From NCBI RefSeq assembly GCF_009380215.1, contig NZ_WHUG01000002.1, positions 186,001 through 250,000 on the forward strand: a stretch of 64,000 nt of DNA. The letters are read 5' to 3'. Source of the stretch: Rugamonas aquatica. Lineage in GTDB: Bacteria; Pseudomonadota; Gammaproteobacteria; Burkholderiales; Burkholderiaceae_D. How positions within the stretch are numbered: position 1 is the first letter of the stretch; the number at the start of each line of letters is the position of its first letter. Of the stretch, positions 25,926-34,848 are shown piece by piece. Made by a program: the position numbers and the translations under genes. Below the pieces are notes generated by a model. The model saw nothing but the letters and a program-made list of their open reading frames with translations. It made no database searches and was not told the DNA's origin.

Positions 25926-27155
25926 ATGGATTTCGACTACAGCCCGAAAGTAAAGCAGCTCCAGGCCCGGCTGACGGCCTTCATGGACGAGCATATCTAT
26001 CCGAACGAAGCACGCTTCCACGCGGAGATCGACGCCAACCGCGCGGCCGGCGATGCCTGGGTGCCGACCAAGGTGATGGAAGAGCTCAAGCTCAAGGCGC
26101 GCGAGGCGGGGCTGTGGAATCTGTTCCTGCCCGATTCGCAGCACGGCGCGGGTCTCACCAACCTGGAATACGCGCCGCTGTGCGAGATCATGGGCCGCGC
26201 CGTGTGGGCGCCGGAAGTGTTCAACTGCTCGGCGCCGGACACCGGCAATATGGAGGTGCTGACGCGCTACGGCACCGAGGCGCAGCAGCGCGAATGGCTG
26301 GAGCCGCTGCTCGATGGCCGCATCCGTTCCTGCTTCGGCATGACCGAACCGGACGTGGCCTCGTCGGACGCCACCAACATCGCCAGCTCCATCGTGCGCG
26401 ACGGCGACGAGTATGTAATCAATGGCCGCAAGTGGTGGTCCTCCGGCGGCAACGACCCGCGCTGCAAGGTCTTCATCTTCATGGGCAAGAGCGATCCCGA
26501 TAATCCCAACCGCCACCTGCAGCAGTCGATGATACTGGTGCCGCGCGATACGCCCGGCGTCAAGGTGCTGCGCCACCTGCCGGTGTTCGGCTTCGACGAT
26601 GCGCCGCACGGCCACGCCGAAATCGTGTTCGAGAATGTGCGCGTGCCGGCCACCAATCTGCTGCTGGGCGAGGGCCGTGGTTTCGAAATCGCGCAGGGCC
26701 GCCTCGGGCCGGGCCGCATCCACCACTGCATGCGTTTGATCGGCCTGGCCGAGCGCGCGCTGGAGCAGATGTGCAAACGCAGCCTGGCTCGCGTCGCTTT
26801 CGGCAAGCCGGTGGCGGAACAGGGCGTGACGCTGGAGCGCATCGCCGAGTCGCGCATCATGATCGACCAGGCGCGCCTGCTGGTGCTCAACGCGGCCTAC
26901 ATGATGGACACGGTCGGCAACAAGGTCGCGGCCAAGGAGATCGCCATGATCAAGGTGGCCGCGCCAACGATGGCCTGCAAGGTGATCGACTGGGCCATCC
27001 AGGTGCAGGGCGGCGGCGGCATGGCCGATTCCTTCCTCGCCTCGGCCTACGCCGGTGCGCGTTCGCTGCGGCTGGCCGATGGTCCGGACGAAGTGCACCG
27101 CAGCCAGATCGGCAAGATGGAGCTGGCGCGCTACAAGGCGCCGCGCAGCCACTGA
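25926..27155 (+). CDS. Acyl-CoA dehydrogenase (ACAD10/11-like)
   Basis: This 409-residue flavoprotein has the acyl-CoA dehydrogenase N-terminal helical domain, the FAD-contact segment [17 protein letters not shown] and a C-terminal helical domain with [13 protein letters not shown]. The length and the WSSGG motif after ADP-ribose-binding strands resemble the ACAD10/11-like branch often linked to phosphatase or phosphotransferase partners, which fits the adjacent histidine phosphatase. It oxidises an acyl-CoA to the enoyl-CoA in the cytoplasm; chain length unknown. A GGAACC spacer precedes the ATG. Confidence 0.9.
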   Translation: MDFDYSPKVKQLQARLTAFMDEHIYPNEARFHAEIDANRAAGDAWVPTKVMEELKLKAREAGLWNLFLPDSQHGAGLTNLEYAPLCEIMGRAVWAPEVFNCSAPDTGNMEVLTRYGTEAQQREWLEPLLDGRIRSCFGMTEPDVASSDATNIASSIVRDGDEYVINGRKWWSSGGNDPRCKVFIFMGKSDPDNPNRHLQQSMILVPRDTPGVKVLRHLPVFGFDDAPHGHAEIVFENVRVPATNLLLGEGRGFEIAQGRLGPGRIHHCMRLIGLAERALEQMCKRSLARVAFGKPVAEQGVTLERIAESRIMIDQARLLVLNAAYMMDTVGNKVAAKEIAMIKVAAPTMACKVIDWAIQVQGGGGMADSFLASAYAGARSLRLADGPDEVHRSQIGKMELARYKAPRSH

Positions 27156-27161
27156 TGCCGG

Positions 27162-27170
27162 TGTTAGAAT
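27162..27170 (+). promoter_or_regulatory. Extended -10 promoter giving a probably leaderless lacI-type transcript
   Basis: TGTTAGAAT is an extended -10 (TGn followed by TAGAAT at 27165-27170). Only 6 bases separate it from the ATG at 27177, so transcription should begin at or within a base or two of the start codon. No Shine-Dalgarno is seen. Confidence 0.6.
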
Positions 27171-27176
27171 CGCCGC

Positions 27177-28250
27177 ATGGATGACACCCCGGATCACAAC
27201 ACAGAGCCGCCAGTAGCGGCCCCTCCGCGCCGCAGCCGCCGCAAAAGCGGCGGCACCACATTGCGCGACGTCGCCAAGCTGGCGGGCGTGGCGCCGATCA
27301 CCGCATCGCGTGCGCTCAACACGCCGAACGCGGTGTCGGATGCGATACTGGAGCGGGTGCGTGCGGCGGTCGAGCAGACCGGCTACGTGCCTAACATGCT
27401 GGCCGGCGGCCTGGCCTCGCGCAAGAGCCGCCTGGTGGCGGCGGTGATCCCCACCATCTCGGGCAACGTGTTCCTGGAGATGGTGCAGGCGCTGACGGCA
27501 TCGCTGGCGGCATCCGGCTATCAGCTGATGCTGGGCCAGTCGGGCTACGAGGATTCTCGTGAAGATGAACTGCTGGAGGCCATCATCGGCCGCCGTCCCG
27601 ACGGCGTGGTGCTGACCGGGATCATGCGTTCGCCGCAGGGCCGCCAGCGCCTGCTCACCAGCGGCATCCCCGTGGTGGAAACCTGGGACCTGACGCCCGA
27701 CCCCATCGACATGCTGATCGGCTTCTCGCACGAAAAAGTGGGCGAGGAAGTGGCGCGCTATCTGCACGCGCGCGGCAAGCGCCGCGTCGCCACGCTGAGC
27801 GCGAACGACCAGCGCGCCATGCGCCGCATGAAGGCCTTCTCCGAGGCCGCGATTGAACTCGGCATGGCGCGGCCGGGCGAGACCGAAGTGCCGGGCTGGG
27901 TGGTGCCGGCGCCGACCAACGTCGGCCTGGGCCGCTCCGGCCTGCGCGAACTGCTGGCCCGCCATCCCGACATCGACGCGCTGTTCTGCAGCTCGGACAT
28001 GGTGGCGCTGGGCGTGCTGACCGAGGCGCAGGCGCAGGGCATCGCAGTGCCGGACCAGCTGGCCGTGGTCGGCCTGGGCGACCTCAGCTTCGCCCGCGAC
28101 CTGCAACCGGCGCTGACCACGGTGCGTATCGACGGCGCGACGATAGGCAGCACCGCTGCCCGCTTCATCGTCGACCGCTCGCAGGAGCGGGAGGTGCGCG
28201 ACGGCATCATCGACATCGGTTTTTCCATCATCGAGCGCGACAGCGCCTGA
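27177..28250 (+). CDS. LacI/GalR-family regulator (gluconate GntR-like)
   Basis: This 357-residue protein has a charged N-terminal extension, then the LacI HTH (TLRDVAKLAGVAPITASRALN, about residues 29-49) and hinge, and a periplasmic-binding-protein-like core with dimer-interface motifs (LFCSSDMVALGVL). It resembles E. coli GntR-type LacI proteins. A LacI-type palindrome 90 bp downstream of its stop, in front of a TonB receptor, is a likely target. Effector is probably a sugar or sugar acid. Confidence 0.9.
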   Translation: MDDTPDHNTEPPVAAPPRRSRRKSGGTTLRDVAKLAGVAPITASRALNTPNAVSDAILERVRAAVEQTGYVPNMLAGGLASRKSRLVAAVIPTISGNVFLEMVQALTASLAASGYQLMLGQSGYEDSREDELLEAIIGRRPDGVVLTGIMRSPQGRQRLLTSGIPVVETWDLTPDPIDMLIGFSHEKVGEEVARYLHARGKRRVATLSANDQRAMRRMKAFSEAAIELGMARPGETEVPGWVVPAPTNVGLGRSGLRELLARHPDIDALFCSSDMVALGVLTEAQAQGIAVPDQLAVVGLGDLSFARDLQPALTTVRIDGATIGSTAARFIVDRSQEREVRDGIIDIGFSIIERDSA

Positions 28251-28296
28251 TCCCGTCACGCCGGCCGGCTGCTTGCACAGCCACTTCTGAAAATTA

Positions 28297-28325
28297 TTGA
28301 CATCTCCAACTGCACGGATTAACCT
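28297..28325 (+). promoter_or_regulatory. Possible promoter of the TonB receptor gene
   Basis: A perfect -35 TTGACA (28297-28302) is followed at 17 bp by TAACCT (28320-28325), a weak -10. The LacI-type operator at 28341-28354 would lie just downstream of the start, a position that blocks elongation. Confidence 0.4.
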
Positions 28326-28329
28326 GAGT

Positions 28330-28341
28330 CATCGTACAACT
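28330..28341. repeat. Direct repeat copy 1 (CATCGTACAACT)
   Basis: The 12-bp sequence CATCGTACAACT occurs here and again, exactly, at 28463-28474, both upstream of the TonB receptor gene. Copy 1 touches the LacI-type palindrome. It may be a second regulator site. Confidence 0.5.
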
Positions 28342-28354
28342 GGTACCGGTACCA
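28341..28354. promoter_or_regulatory. LacI/GntR-type operator palindrome
   Basis: TGGTACCGGTACCA is a perfect 14-bp palindrome with a central CG, the form bound by LacI-family proteins; gluconate GntR sites share the ACCGGT core. It lies between the LacI-type regulator gene and the TonB receptor. Confidence 0.65.
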
Positions 28355-28462
28355 TGGATGTGGTGCAAGGGGCAGTTTCCGGGGCAAGACCGCGTTTAGC
28401 CTGAAAAAATGGTGCGGCGCGGGAGTTGGTCGGTGTGATTCTGTTGTTGTTAAACGTCTACA

Positions 28463-28474
28463 CATCGTACAACT
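28463..28474. repeat. Direct repeat copy 2 (CATCGTACAACT)
   Basis: Exact second copy of the 12-bp repeat at 28330-28341, 133 bp further on and 47 bp upstream of the TonB receptor start. Confidence 0.5.
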
Positions 28475-28520
28475 AAGCAGAGGTACGTAGCGGTTCTTAT
28501 CTGTCAATTAGGGGACAAAA

Positions 28521-31037
28521 GTGTTTAACAACAATTACAAGCAGCAAACGACCATCAAGATGACGCCGATGGCCTCGGCCCTGGCGCTGGCCCTGTTCGC
28601 CATGGCGGCGCAGGCGCAGGAAGCCTCGACCGCCAAACCCGGCCAGCTGGAAACCGTGGTGGTGACGGCCAACAAGCGCGTGGAAAAACTGGAAAGCGTG
28701 CCGATGGCCATCTCGGTCATGAGCGAGCAGGAAATCCAGCGCGCCAATATCCGCGAGTTCGAAGACGTGGTCAACATGATGCCGTCGCTGACGCTCAACT
28801 CCGGCACCACGGCCGCCAACAACGCCATCTTCATGCGCGGCATCGGCACCGTGTCGGTCGGCATCGGCGTCGAGTCGGACGTGGCCGTCATCATCGACGA
28901 CATCCCCATCGCCACCCAGTTCCAGGCCTTCAAGGATCTGGCCGACGTGTCGCGCATCGAAGTGCTGAAAGGGCCGCAGAGCACGCTGTTCGGCAAATCG
29001 GCCGTGGCCGGCGCCGTCAACATCGTCACCAAGCCGCTGACCGGCCCGATGACTTATCGCGGTAGCACCTACCTCAGCAGCGATCACGAATGGCGCGTCA
29101 ACGCCTCGATGGGCGGCACCATCAACGAACACTTCGCCATGCGCCTCGCCGCCAGCAACACGCGGCTGCCGGGCACCTTCCACAATCTGACCGATGGCCG
29201 CGATGTCAACGGCTCGGGCGGCAAAACCTTCCTCGCCAAGCTGCAATGGACGCCGCTCGACAATCTGTCTATCGACCTGTCGCCGCACTACAATTATTCG
29301 GAGAACACGCGCGGCGTCACCGCCATCAACGGCTTCTTCCTGCGCACCGGTTCGGCGGCTGCGGGCAATCTGGTGTCGACGCCGGTTGGCCTGGACGGCG
29401 CCTACTTCAACGGCAACCCGCTGCTGCCGGCGACGTCGGTGCTGGCCGGTATCAACGTCAACGATCCGAACAACCGCAACGTGCGCCGCGACTTCCCGAC
29501 CGGCCTGGTGTCCAGCGACCGTGGCACCGGGCTCAAGCTGACCTACACGCTGCCCAACGACGCGCAGCTGATGGCGATCAGCTCGGTGGACAAGTACCTG
29601 GCCAACGATTTCCGCGACCAGGATTTCACCGACGTGCCGACCATCGCCGAAGCGGGCAAGACCGCGCTGACACAGGGGAACAACCAGTACGGCACCTACG
29701 ACATCCGCACCAAGACGCAGGAAATCCGCTACGTCTCGCCAGACCGTGGCAACTTCAAATACGTGGCCGGTTTGTGGGCGGCGCATAACGAAATCTACCG
29801 CCATTTCATCCGTGGCTATTGCGTGTCGCCGGCTCTGTGCAACGGCAACTCCAACTCCAGCCCGACCAACTACTACACCGACATCTACAACACCAACAAG
29901 GCCATCTTCGGCCAGGCCTCGTGGGAGTTCGCACCGACCTGGACGCTGGAGGCCGGCCTGCGCGACAATCTGGAAACCTCGGGCTTCCACTATGCGCGCA
30001 ACTACTACACCAACCAGGTCGACCGCGCCAGCTTCGTGCCCGGCCCGGTGGGCGTTGACCAGTTCCAGAGCACCGGCAATGCCGATCGCTCCTACACCGG
30101 CAAGGTCAGCCTGCAGAAGCAGGTCACGCCGGAGTTGATGGTGTACGTGATGGGCGCGACCGGCTACAAGGGCAAGGCGTATGATGTGACGTCGGGCCTG
30201 AAGGCGGTGGCGGCGTTCCCGGTGCGTCCTGAAACCAGCCAGACGATGGAGATCGGCGCCAAGGCCAATCTGCTGGACAATCGCCTGTCGGTGGCGGCCA
30301 CGGTGTACAACTCGGAGTTCTTCAACTACCAGCAGAACGTCACCTACGTGCTGCCGAACGACCCGACCATCTACAGCCAGCTGAACTCGATTCCGCGCAT
30401 CCGCACGCACGGCTTCGAGATCGACAGCCATCTGCTGGCGGCCAAGGATCTGACCCTCAACGCGTCGCTGGCGTTCACGCTGCCGACCATCGAGAAGTGG
30501 GCCAATGGTCCATGCTATGCCGACACCACCAACGTCGCAGTCGGCAACACCAAGCTGGCGGCCAACGGTTCGCTGGCCGGCTCCAACCCGAGCTGCTTCC
30601 CGATCGCGCCGGGCTCGACCACGGGTGTGCAGAACCTGGACAACAGCATCTTCCCCGGCACGCCGAAGATCAAGCTGAACGTCGGCGCCACCTACGAGTT
30701 CCCGGTGCCCAAGCTGCCGGTCAATGGCTTCGTCAACGTCAACGTGCGTTACCAGAACGAGTACAACACCAACATCAACAACGATCCGCGTTCGGTCAAT
30801 GCCGGCTACAGCATTACCGACCTGGGCTTTGGCGTGAAGGACCAGAAGGGGCGTTACGGCATCAGCTTCCGTGTGAACAATCTGTTCGACCGCTTCTACA
30901 TCCCGAACGCCAACGCCAGCGGCCCATCGTTCCGCGCCGGCCCCACAGCCACGTCGCCGGCCCTGACGGTCAACAGCTGGGTGCCACCGCGTGATGTGTT
31001 CCGCTACTTCAGCGTCAAGCTCGATGTGAAGTATTAA
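28521..31037 (+). CDS. TonB-dependent outer-membrane receptor
   Basis: This 838-residue receptor has a signal peptide (about residues 14-33, ending AQA), a TonB box-like ETVVVTANKR, a plug domain (about 50-165, with IEVLKGPQSTLFG) and a 22-strand barrel ending in an aromatic/charged strand (YFSVKLDVKY). The start is GTG at 28521 with GGGGA seven bases upstream; ATG at 28560 is an alternative. It belongs to the large sphingomonad/Massilia-type receptor group that imports glycans or other complex nutrients. LacI control suggests a sugar ligand (inference). Confidence 0.92.
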   Translation: MFNNNYKQQTTIKMTPMASALALALFAMAAQAQEASTAKPGQLETVVVTANKRVEKLESVPMAISVMSEQEIQRANIREFEDVVNMMPSLTLNSGTTAANNAIFMRGIGTVSVGIGVESDVAVIIDDIPIATQFQAFKDLADVSRIEVLKGPQSTLFGKSAVAGAVNIVTKPLTGPMTYRGSTYLSSDHEWRVNASMGGTINEHFAMRLAASNTRLPGTFHNLTDGRDVNGSGGKTFLAKLQWTPLDNLSIDLSPHYNYSENTRGVTAINGFFLRTGSAAAGNLVSTPVGLDGAYFNGNPLLPATSVLAGINVNDPNNRNVRRDFPTGLVSSDRGTGLKLTYTLPNDAQLMAISSVDKYLANDFRDQDFTDVPTIAEAGKTALTQGNNQYGTYDIRTKTQEIRYVSPDRGNFKYVAGLWAAHNEIYRHFIRGYCVSPALCNGNSNSSPTNYYTDIYNTNKAIFGQASWEFAPTWTLEAGLRDNLETSGFHYARNYYTNQVDRASFVPGPVGVDQFQSTGNADRSYTGKVSLQKQVTPELMVYVMGATGYKGKAYDVTSGLKAVAAFPVRPETSQTMEIGAKANLLDNRLSVAATVYNSEFFNYQQNVTYVLPNDPTIYSQLNSIPRIRTHGFEIDSHLLAAKDLTLNASLAFTLPTIEKWANGPCYADTTNVAVGNTKLAANGSLAGSNPSCFPIAPGSTTGVQNLDNSIFPGTPKIKLNVGATYEFPVPKLPVNGFVNVNVRYQNEYNTNINNDPRSVNAGYSITDLGFGVKDQKGRYGISFRVNNLFDRFYIPNANASGPSFRAGPTATSPALTVNSWVPPRDVFRYFSVKLDVKY

Positions 31038-31041
31038 AACC

Positions 31042-31131
31042 CCCGGGGTCAAGTCTGACATTCGGACACGAGCTCTGCTGTATAGGCTTCTACAGCAGAG
31101 CTCGTGTCCGAATGTCAGACTTGACCCCGGG
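31042..31131. repeat. Perfect 41-bp inverted repeat, 8-nt loop
   Basis: Bases 31042-31082 and 31091-31131 are exact inverse complements over all 41 positions, separated by 8 bases. It begins 5 bp after the TonB receptor stop and ends 12 bp before the LexA box of polB. There is no T-run after it, so it is not a classic rho-independent terminator, although a stem this long would block transcription or protect the 3' end of the receptor mRNA. It may be a dispersed palindromic (REP/MITE-like) element. Confidence 0.9.
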
Positions 31132-31142
31132 TTGTTTGCGGG

Positions 31143-31158
31143 CTGTATGTGCATACAG
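31143..31158. promoter_or_regulatory. LexA (SOS) box of polB
   Basis: CTGTATGTGCATACAG matches the LexA consensus CTGT-N8-ACAG exactly and is a near-perfect palindrome. It abuts the -10 element TATAAT at 31159-31164, so LexA binding would occlude RNA polymerase. E. coli polB is an SOS gene as well. Confidence 0.9.
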
Positions 31159-31164
31159 TATAAT
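31159..31164 (+). promoter_or_regulatory. Consensus -10 of polB, implying a leaderless mRNA
   Basis: TATAAT is separated from the ATG at 31171 by 6 bases, so the transcript should begin at or next to the A of the start codon. No Shine-Dalgarno fits between them. A weak -35 (TTTGCG, 31135-31140) is 18 bp upstream. Confidence 0.65.
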
Positions 31165-31170
31165 TCTGTC

Positions 31171-33546
31171 ATGACGCATACCGCCCAAAACGGCTTTATC
31201 CTGACTCGCCACTGGCGAGACGCGGCCAATGGGACGGAAATCGAGTTCTGGCTGGCGACCGATGACGGCCCGAAAAAGATCCGCCTGACCGCGCAAACTT
31301 CGGTGGCCTTCGCCGAGGCGAAGCAGCGCGAGGCCATCGAGGCGCTGATCGGCGGCCAGCCCGGCATCGAGCTGCGCGATCTCGAACTGAAAACCTTCGA
31401 GCAGGAACCGGTGGTCGGCATTTATGCCTCCCGCTACAAGCAGCTCACGGCGCTGGAGCGTACCTTGCGCGAACACGGCATCAAGATGCTGGAGGCCGAC
31501 ATCCGCCCGCCCGAGCGCTATCTGATGGAGCGTTTCATCACCGCCGCCGTGCAGTTCGAAGGCGGCCAGACGCAGGGCGCCACCGTCATCCACAACTGCA
31601 AGCTCAAGCCCGCACCCGAGTACCGGCCCAAGCTGAAGATGGTCTCGCTCGATATCGAAACCAGCGCCTTCGAGGATCTGTATTCGATCGCGCTGGAAGG
31701 CTGCGGCCAGCGCCAGGTCTACATGCTGGGCGAGCCGCCGGCCGAGTCGTCACAGCAGATCGACTTCGACCTGGAATACTGCGCCACGCCGCGCCAGCTG
31801 ATCGAGAAGCTCAACGCCTGGTTCGTGCGCCACGATCCCGATGTGCTGGTCGGCTGGAATGTGGTGCAGTTCGACTTGCGCGTGCTGCAAAAGAACGCCG
31901 ACAAGTACAAGCTCCCGCTGGCGCTGGGCCGCGAAGGCAAGACCATCGAATGGCGCGAGCATCCGGGCCAGAAGGGCTATCTGTTCGCGCCCGTGGTCGG
32001 CCGCATCGTCCTCGACGGCATCGATGCGCTGAAGGCCGCGTCGTGGACCTTCCCGTCCTTCAGCCTGGAGAATGTATCGCAGGCCATGCTGGGCGAGGGC
32101 AAGGACATCGGCGACGTCTACGACAAGATGGCCGAAATCGAACGCCGCTTCCACGAAGACAAGCCGGCGCTGGCCCACTACAACCTGAAGGACTGCGAGC
32201 TGGTTACGCGCATCTTCGACAAGGCCAATCTGCTGGCTTTCATGATCGAGCGCTCGACGGTGACGGGTTTGCAGGCAGACCATCTCGGCGGATCGATCGC
32301 CGCCTTCGGCCACCACTACCTGCCGCGCATGCATCGCGAAGGCTATGTCGCACCGAGCGTCGGCGATATTTCCGGCGGCGCTTCGCCGGGCGGTTTCGTC
32401 ATGGAGTCCAAGCCGGGCCTGTACGACTCGGTCGTGGTGCTCGATTATAAAAGCCTGTATCCGTCCATCATCCGCACCTTCCTGGTCGACCCGGTCGGCC
32501 TGATCGAAGGCGAGGTGGCAGACGATCCGGCGTCCGTGGTGGAGGGCGTCAACGGCACCGTGTTCTCGCGCACCAGGCATTGCCTGCCCGAGATCACCAC
32601 GCAAATCTGGAAGCAGCGCGACGCCGCCAAGCGCGCCAGGAACGAGCCGCTGTCGCAAGCGCTGAAGCTGCTGATGAATTCCTTCTGCGGCGTGCTCGGC
32701 GCGACCGAATGCCGTTTCTTCAATCCGCGCCTGGTCTCCTCGGTCACGCTGCGCGGCCACCAGATGATGAAGCAGACCCGCGAGCTGGTCGAGGCGGAAG
32801 GCTACGACGTCATTTACGGCGACACCGATTCCATCTTCATCTGGCTGAAAAAGGAATACGGCAACAGCGAGGCGCTGGCCATCGGCGAAGGCCTGGCCGT
32901 CAAGATCAACGACTGGTGGCGCACCATGCTGAAGGAAAAGCACGGCCTGGAATGCCATCTCGAAATCGAATTCGACACGCACTACCGCAAGTTCTTCATG
33001 CCGACCATACGCGGCACCGAGACCGGCAGCAAGAAGCGCTACGCCGGCCTGGCCGTCAATGCCAAGGGCGACGAGGAAGTGATCTATCGCGGCCTGGAAG
33101 TGGCGCGCAGCGATTGGACGCCGCTGGCGCAGCAGTTCCAGCAAGGCCTGTTCACGCGCATCTTCAAGGACCAGCCCTATCAGGATTTCGTGCGCGAGTA
33201 CGCGCAGAAGACGCTGTCCGGCGACTACGACGAACTGCTGGTGTACCGCAAGCGCCTGCGTCACCGGCTCGATGAATACAAGGTCAACGTGCCGCCGCAG
33301 GTGCGCGCCGCGCGTCTGGCGGATGAGTACAATCAGGCGCAGCGCCGTCCGCTGCGCTATCAGAACGGCGGTTGGATCAGCTACGTGATGACCACCAGCG
33401 GCCCGGAACCGACCGAGGTAGTGCGCTCGCACATCGACTACGAGCATTACCTGACCAAGCAACTGCAGCCGATCGCAGATTCGATACTGCTGCCGATGCA
33501 CGACAGTTTTACCAGCCTGACCACGGCGCAAGCCAGCCTTTTCTAA
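31171..33546 (+). CDS. polB: DNA polymerase II (family B)
   Basis: This 791-residue protein is close to the 783 residues of E. coli Pol II. The proofreading exonuclease motifs are present: DIETS (Exo I), NVVQFDLRVLQ (Exo II) and YNLKDCELV (Exo III). So are polymerase motifs A (DYKSLYPSIIR), B (KLLMNSFCGVLG) and C (YGDTDSIF), so both activities should be intact. It restarts stalled forks and bypasses lesions. The ATG at 31171 is chosen because the LexA box and -10 occupy the upstream bases. Confidence 0.96.
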   Translation: MTHTAQNGFILTRHWRDAANGTEIEFWLATDDGPKKIRLTAQTSVAFAEAKQREAIEALIGGQPGIELRDLELKTFEQEPVVGIYASRYKQLTALERTLREHGIKMLEADIRPPERYLMERFITAAVQFEGGQTQGATVIHNCKLKPAPEYRPKLKMVSLDIETSAFEDLYSIALEGCGQRQVYMLGEPPAESSQQIDFDLEYCATPRQLIEKLNAWFVRHDPDVLVGWNVVQFDLRVLQKNADKYKLPLALGREGKTIEWREHPGQKGYLFAPVVGRIVLDGIDALKAASWTFPSFSLENVSQAMLGEGKDIGDVYDKMAEIERRFHEDKPALAHYNLKDCELVTRIFDKANLLAFMIERSTVTGLQADHLGGSIAAFGHHYLPRMHREGYVAPSVGDISGGASPGGFVMESKPGLYDSVVVLDYKSLYPSIIRTFLVDPVGLIEGEVADDPASVVEGVNGTVFSRTRHCLPEITTQIWKQRDAAKRARNEPLSQALKLLMNSFCGVLGATECRFFNPRLVSSVTLRGHQMMKQTRELVEAEGYDVIYGDTDSIFIWLKKEYGNSEALAIGEGLAVKINDWWRTMLKEKHGLECHLEIEFDTHYRKFFMPTIRGTETGSKKRYAGLAVNAKGDEEVIYRGLEVARSDWTPLAQQFQQGLFTRIFKDQPYQDFVREYAQKTLSGDYDELLVYRKRLRHRLDEYKVNVPPQVRAARLADEYNQAQRRPLRYQNGGWISYVMTTSGPEPTEVVRSHIDYEHYLTKQLQPIADSILLPMHDSFTSLTTAQASLF

Positions 33547-33558
33547 AACGGAGATAGC

Positions 33559-34356
33559 ATGAGCGATTTCAAGAAACTGCACGATGGAAGTAAACTGCTG
33601 CACCTGCCGAACGCCTGGGACGCCGGCAGCGCAAGGTTGTTTGAAAGCCTGGGCGCACCGGCCATTGCCACCACCAGCGCCGGCGTGGCCTGGGCCGCAG
33701 GCTATGCCGACGGCGGCCAGATGCCGGCCGAGGTGGCAATCAGCGTCGCCGCCAACATCGCCCGCGTGTTGACGGTGCCGCTGTCGGTGGATATCGAAAA
33801 CGGTTATTCGGACGATGCCGACGTGGTCGCGCAAACCGTGCTGCGCCTGATCGATGTCGGCGTGGCCGGCATCAACCTGGAAGACGGCGGCGATGCGCCG
33901 CTGCTGCTGGCCGCGAAAATCACCGCCATCAAGAAGCTGGCGGCACAGTCGGGCAAGGACATCTTCATCAACACCCGCACCGACGTGTATCTGCGAGGCC
34001 TGGCGTCCGAAGGCGAACGCGTGGCCGAAGTGCTGAAGCGCGCCGCGCTCTACAAGGAAGCCGGCGCAGACAGCCTGTTCGTGCCGGGTATCTGCAAGGT
34101 CGACGAGATCAAGGCGGTGGTGGCCGGCGCAGGCTTGCCGGTCAACGTGATGGACTGGCCGGGCGTGCCGTCGGCCGATGAGCTGCACCGGCTGGGTGTG
34201 CGCCGCCTGAGCGCGGGTTCCGGTATTTCGCAAGCCTTGTGGGCGGTGGCCGGCGACATGGCCAGGGACTTCCTGGCCACCGGCAGCGCCGGGCCGCTGG
34301 TCGCGAAAGCCATGCCGTATGGGGATCTGCAAAAGTTGTTTGTCGCGTCGCGCTGA
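33559..34356 (+). CDS. Isocitrate lyase/PEP mutase superfamily protein
   Basis: This 265-residue protein has the (beta/alpha)8 PEP mutase/ICL fold signatures NAWDAGSARLFESLGAPAIATTS, VPLSVDIENGY (metal-binding acids) and GINLEDGG. The KKCGH loop cysteine of true isocitrate lyases is missing, so it more likely cleaves or decarboxylates a small oxo-acid, like oxaloacetate decarboxylase or methylisocitrate-lyase relatives. It follows polB by 12 bp but has a different role. Confidence 0.85.
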   Translation: MSDFKKLHDGSKLLHLPNAWDAGSARLFESLGAPAIATTSAGVAWAAGYADGGQMPAEVAISVAANIARVLTVPLSVDIENGYSDDADVVAQTVLRLIDVGVAGINLEDGGDAPLLLAAKITAIKKLAAQSGKDIFINTRTDVYLRGLASEGERVAEVLKRAALYKEAGADSLFVPGICKVDEIKAVVAGAGLPVNVMDWPGVPSADELHRLGVRRLSAGSGISQALWAVAGDMARDFLATGSAGPLVAKAMPYGDLQKLFVASR

Positions 34357-34360
34357 CGAT

Positions 34361-34396
34361 AAAAAACGGCACCGCATGCGGTGCCGTTTTTTTATG
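34361..34396. terminator. Bidirectional rho-independent terminator
   Basis: CGGCACCGCA/TGCGGTGCCG forms a perfect 10-bp stem flanked by A6 on the left and T7 on the right, between the convergent genes ending at 34356 (+) and 34407 (-). It can stop transcription both ways. Confidence 0.92.
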
Positions 34397-34406
34397 GCGC
34401 TTGCGC

Positions 34407-34823
34407 TTATGCCGGTTGACGGCCGCCGATGACGGCGCGGCGGTTGTCGAAGCTGTAGGCGCCGGCGCCGAAGGCCACCACTTGCAGCAGGCCGCCTGCC
34501 ATCGCGATGTTTTTCAGCAGATGGATCATCTGGTTCTGGTCGCCGATCGCGTGGTGGAAGGCCAGCGCGGTGACGATGGAGAACGCGGCCAGTCCGGCAG
34601 CCACCAGGCGGGTCTGGATGCCGAGTGCCAGCAGCAGGCCGCCGCCCAGTTCAACCGCGATGGCGACCGCCAGGCCGGCGGTGGCGAACGGCAGGCCGGA
34701 GGAAGCGATGTAGCCTATCGTCGCGGCCGGCGCCAGCAGTTTGCCGATGCCGCTCATGACGAAGATGGCAGCCATCAAGACGCGGCCGATTGCAGGGATG
34801 ATCGAAGTGTTAGCGTTGTTCAT
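34407..34823 (-). CDS. DoxX family membrane protein
   Basis: This 138-residue protein has four membrane helices and the DoxX signatures RVLMAAIFVMSGIGKL and ELGGGLLLALGIQTR. DoxX-like proteins are linked to redox or thiol stress. It lies 25 bp downstream of the pirin gene on the same strand, a common pairing. Confidence 0.9.
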   Translation of the reverse strand: MNNANTSIIPAIGRVLMAAIFVMSGIGKLLAPAATIGYIASSGLPFATAGLAVAIAVELGGGLLLALGIQTRLVAAGLAAFSIVTALAFHHAIGDQNQMIHLLKNIAMAGGLLQVVAFGAGAYSFDNRRAVIGGRQPA

Positions 34824-34848
34824 GGTCTTTCCTTTTCAATGAGTTGGA

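Noticed and set aside
25122..28259. A 1045-codon minus-strand frame across the acyl-CoA dehydrogenase and LacI genes
   Set aside because: Antisense shadow of three supported plus-strand genes; no domain, low-complexity composition.
28497..31421. A 974-codon minus-strand frame opposite the first TonB receptor
   Set aside because: Antisense shadow; it would run through the 41-bp inverted repeat and the polB promoter.
31750..34377. An 875-codon minus-strand frame opposite polB and the PEP mutase-like gene
   Set aside because: Antisense shadow of two recognised genes, and it crosses a bidirectional terminator.
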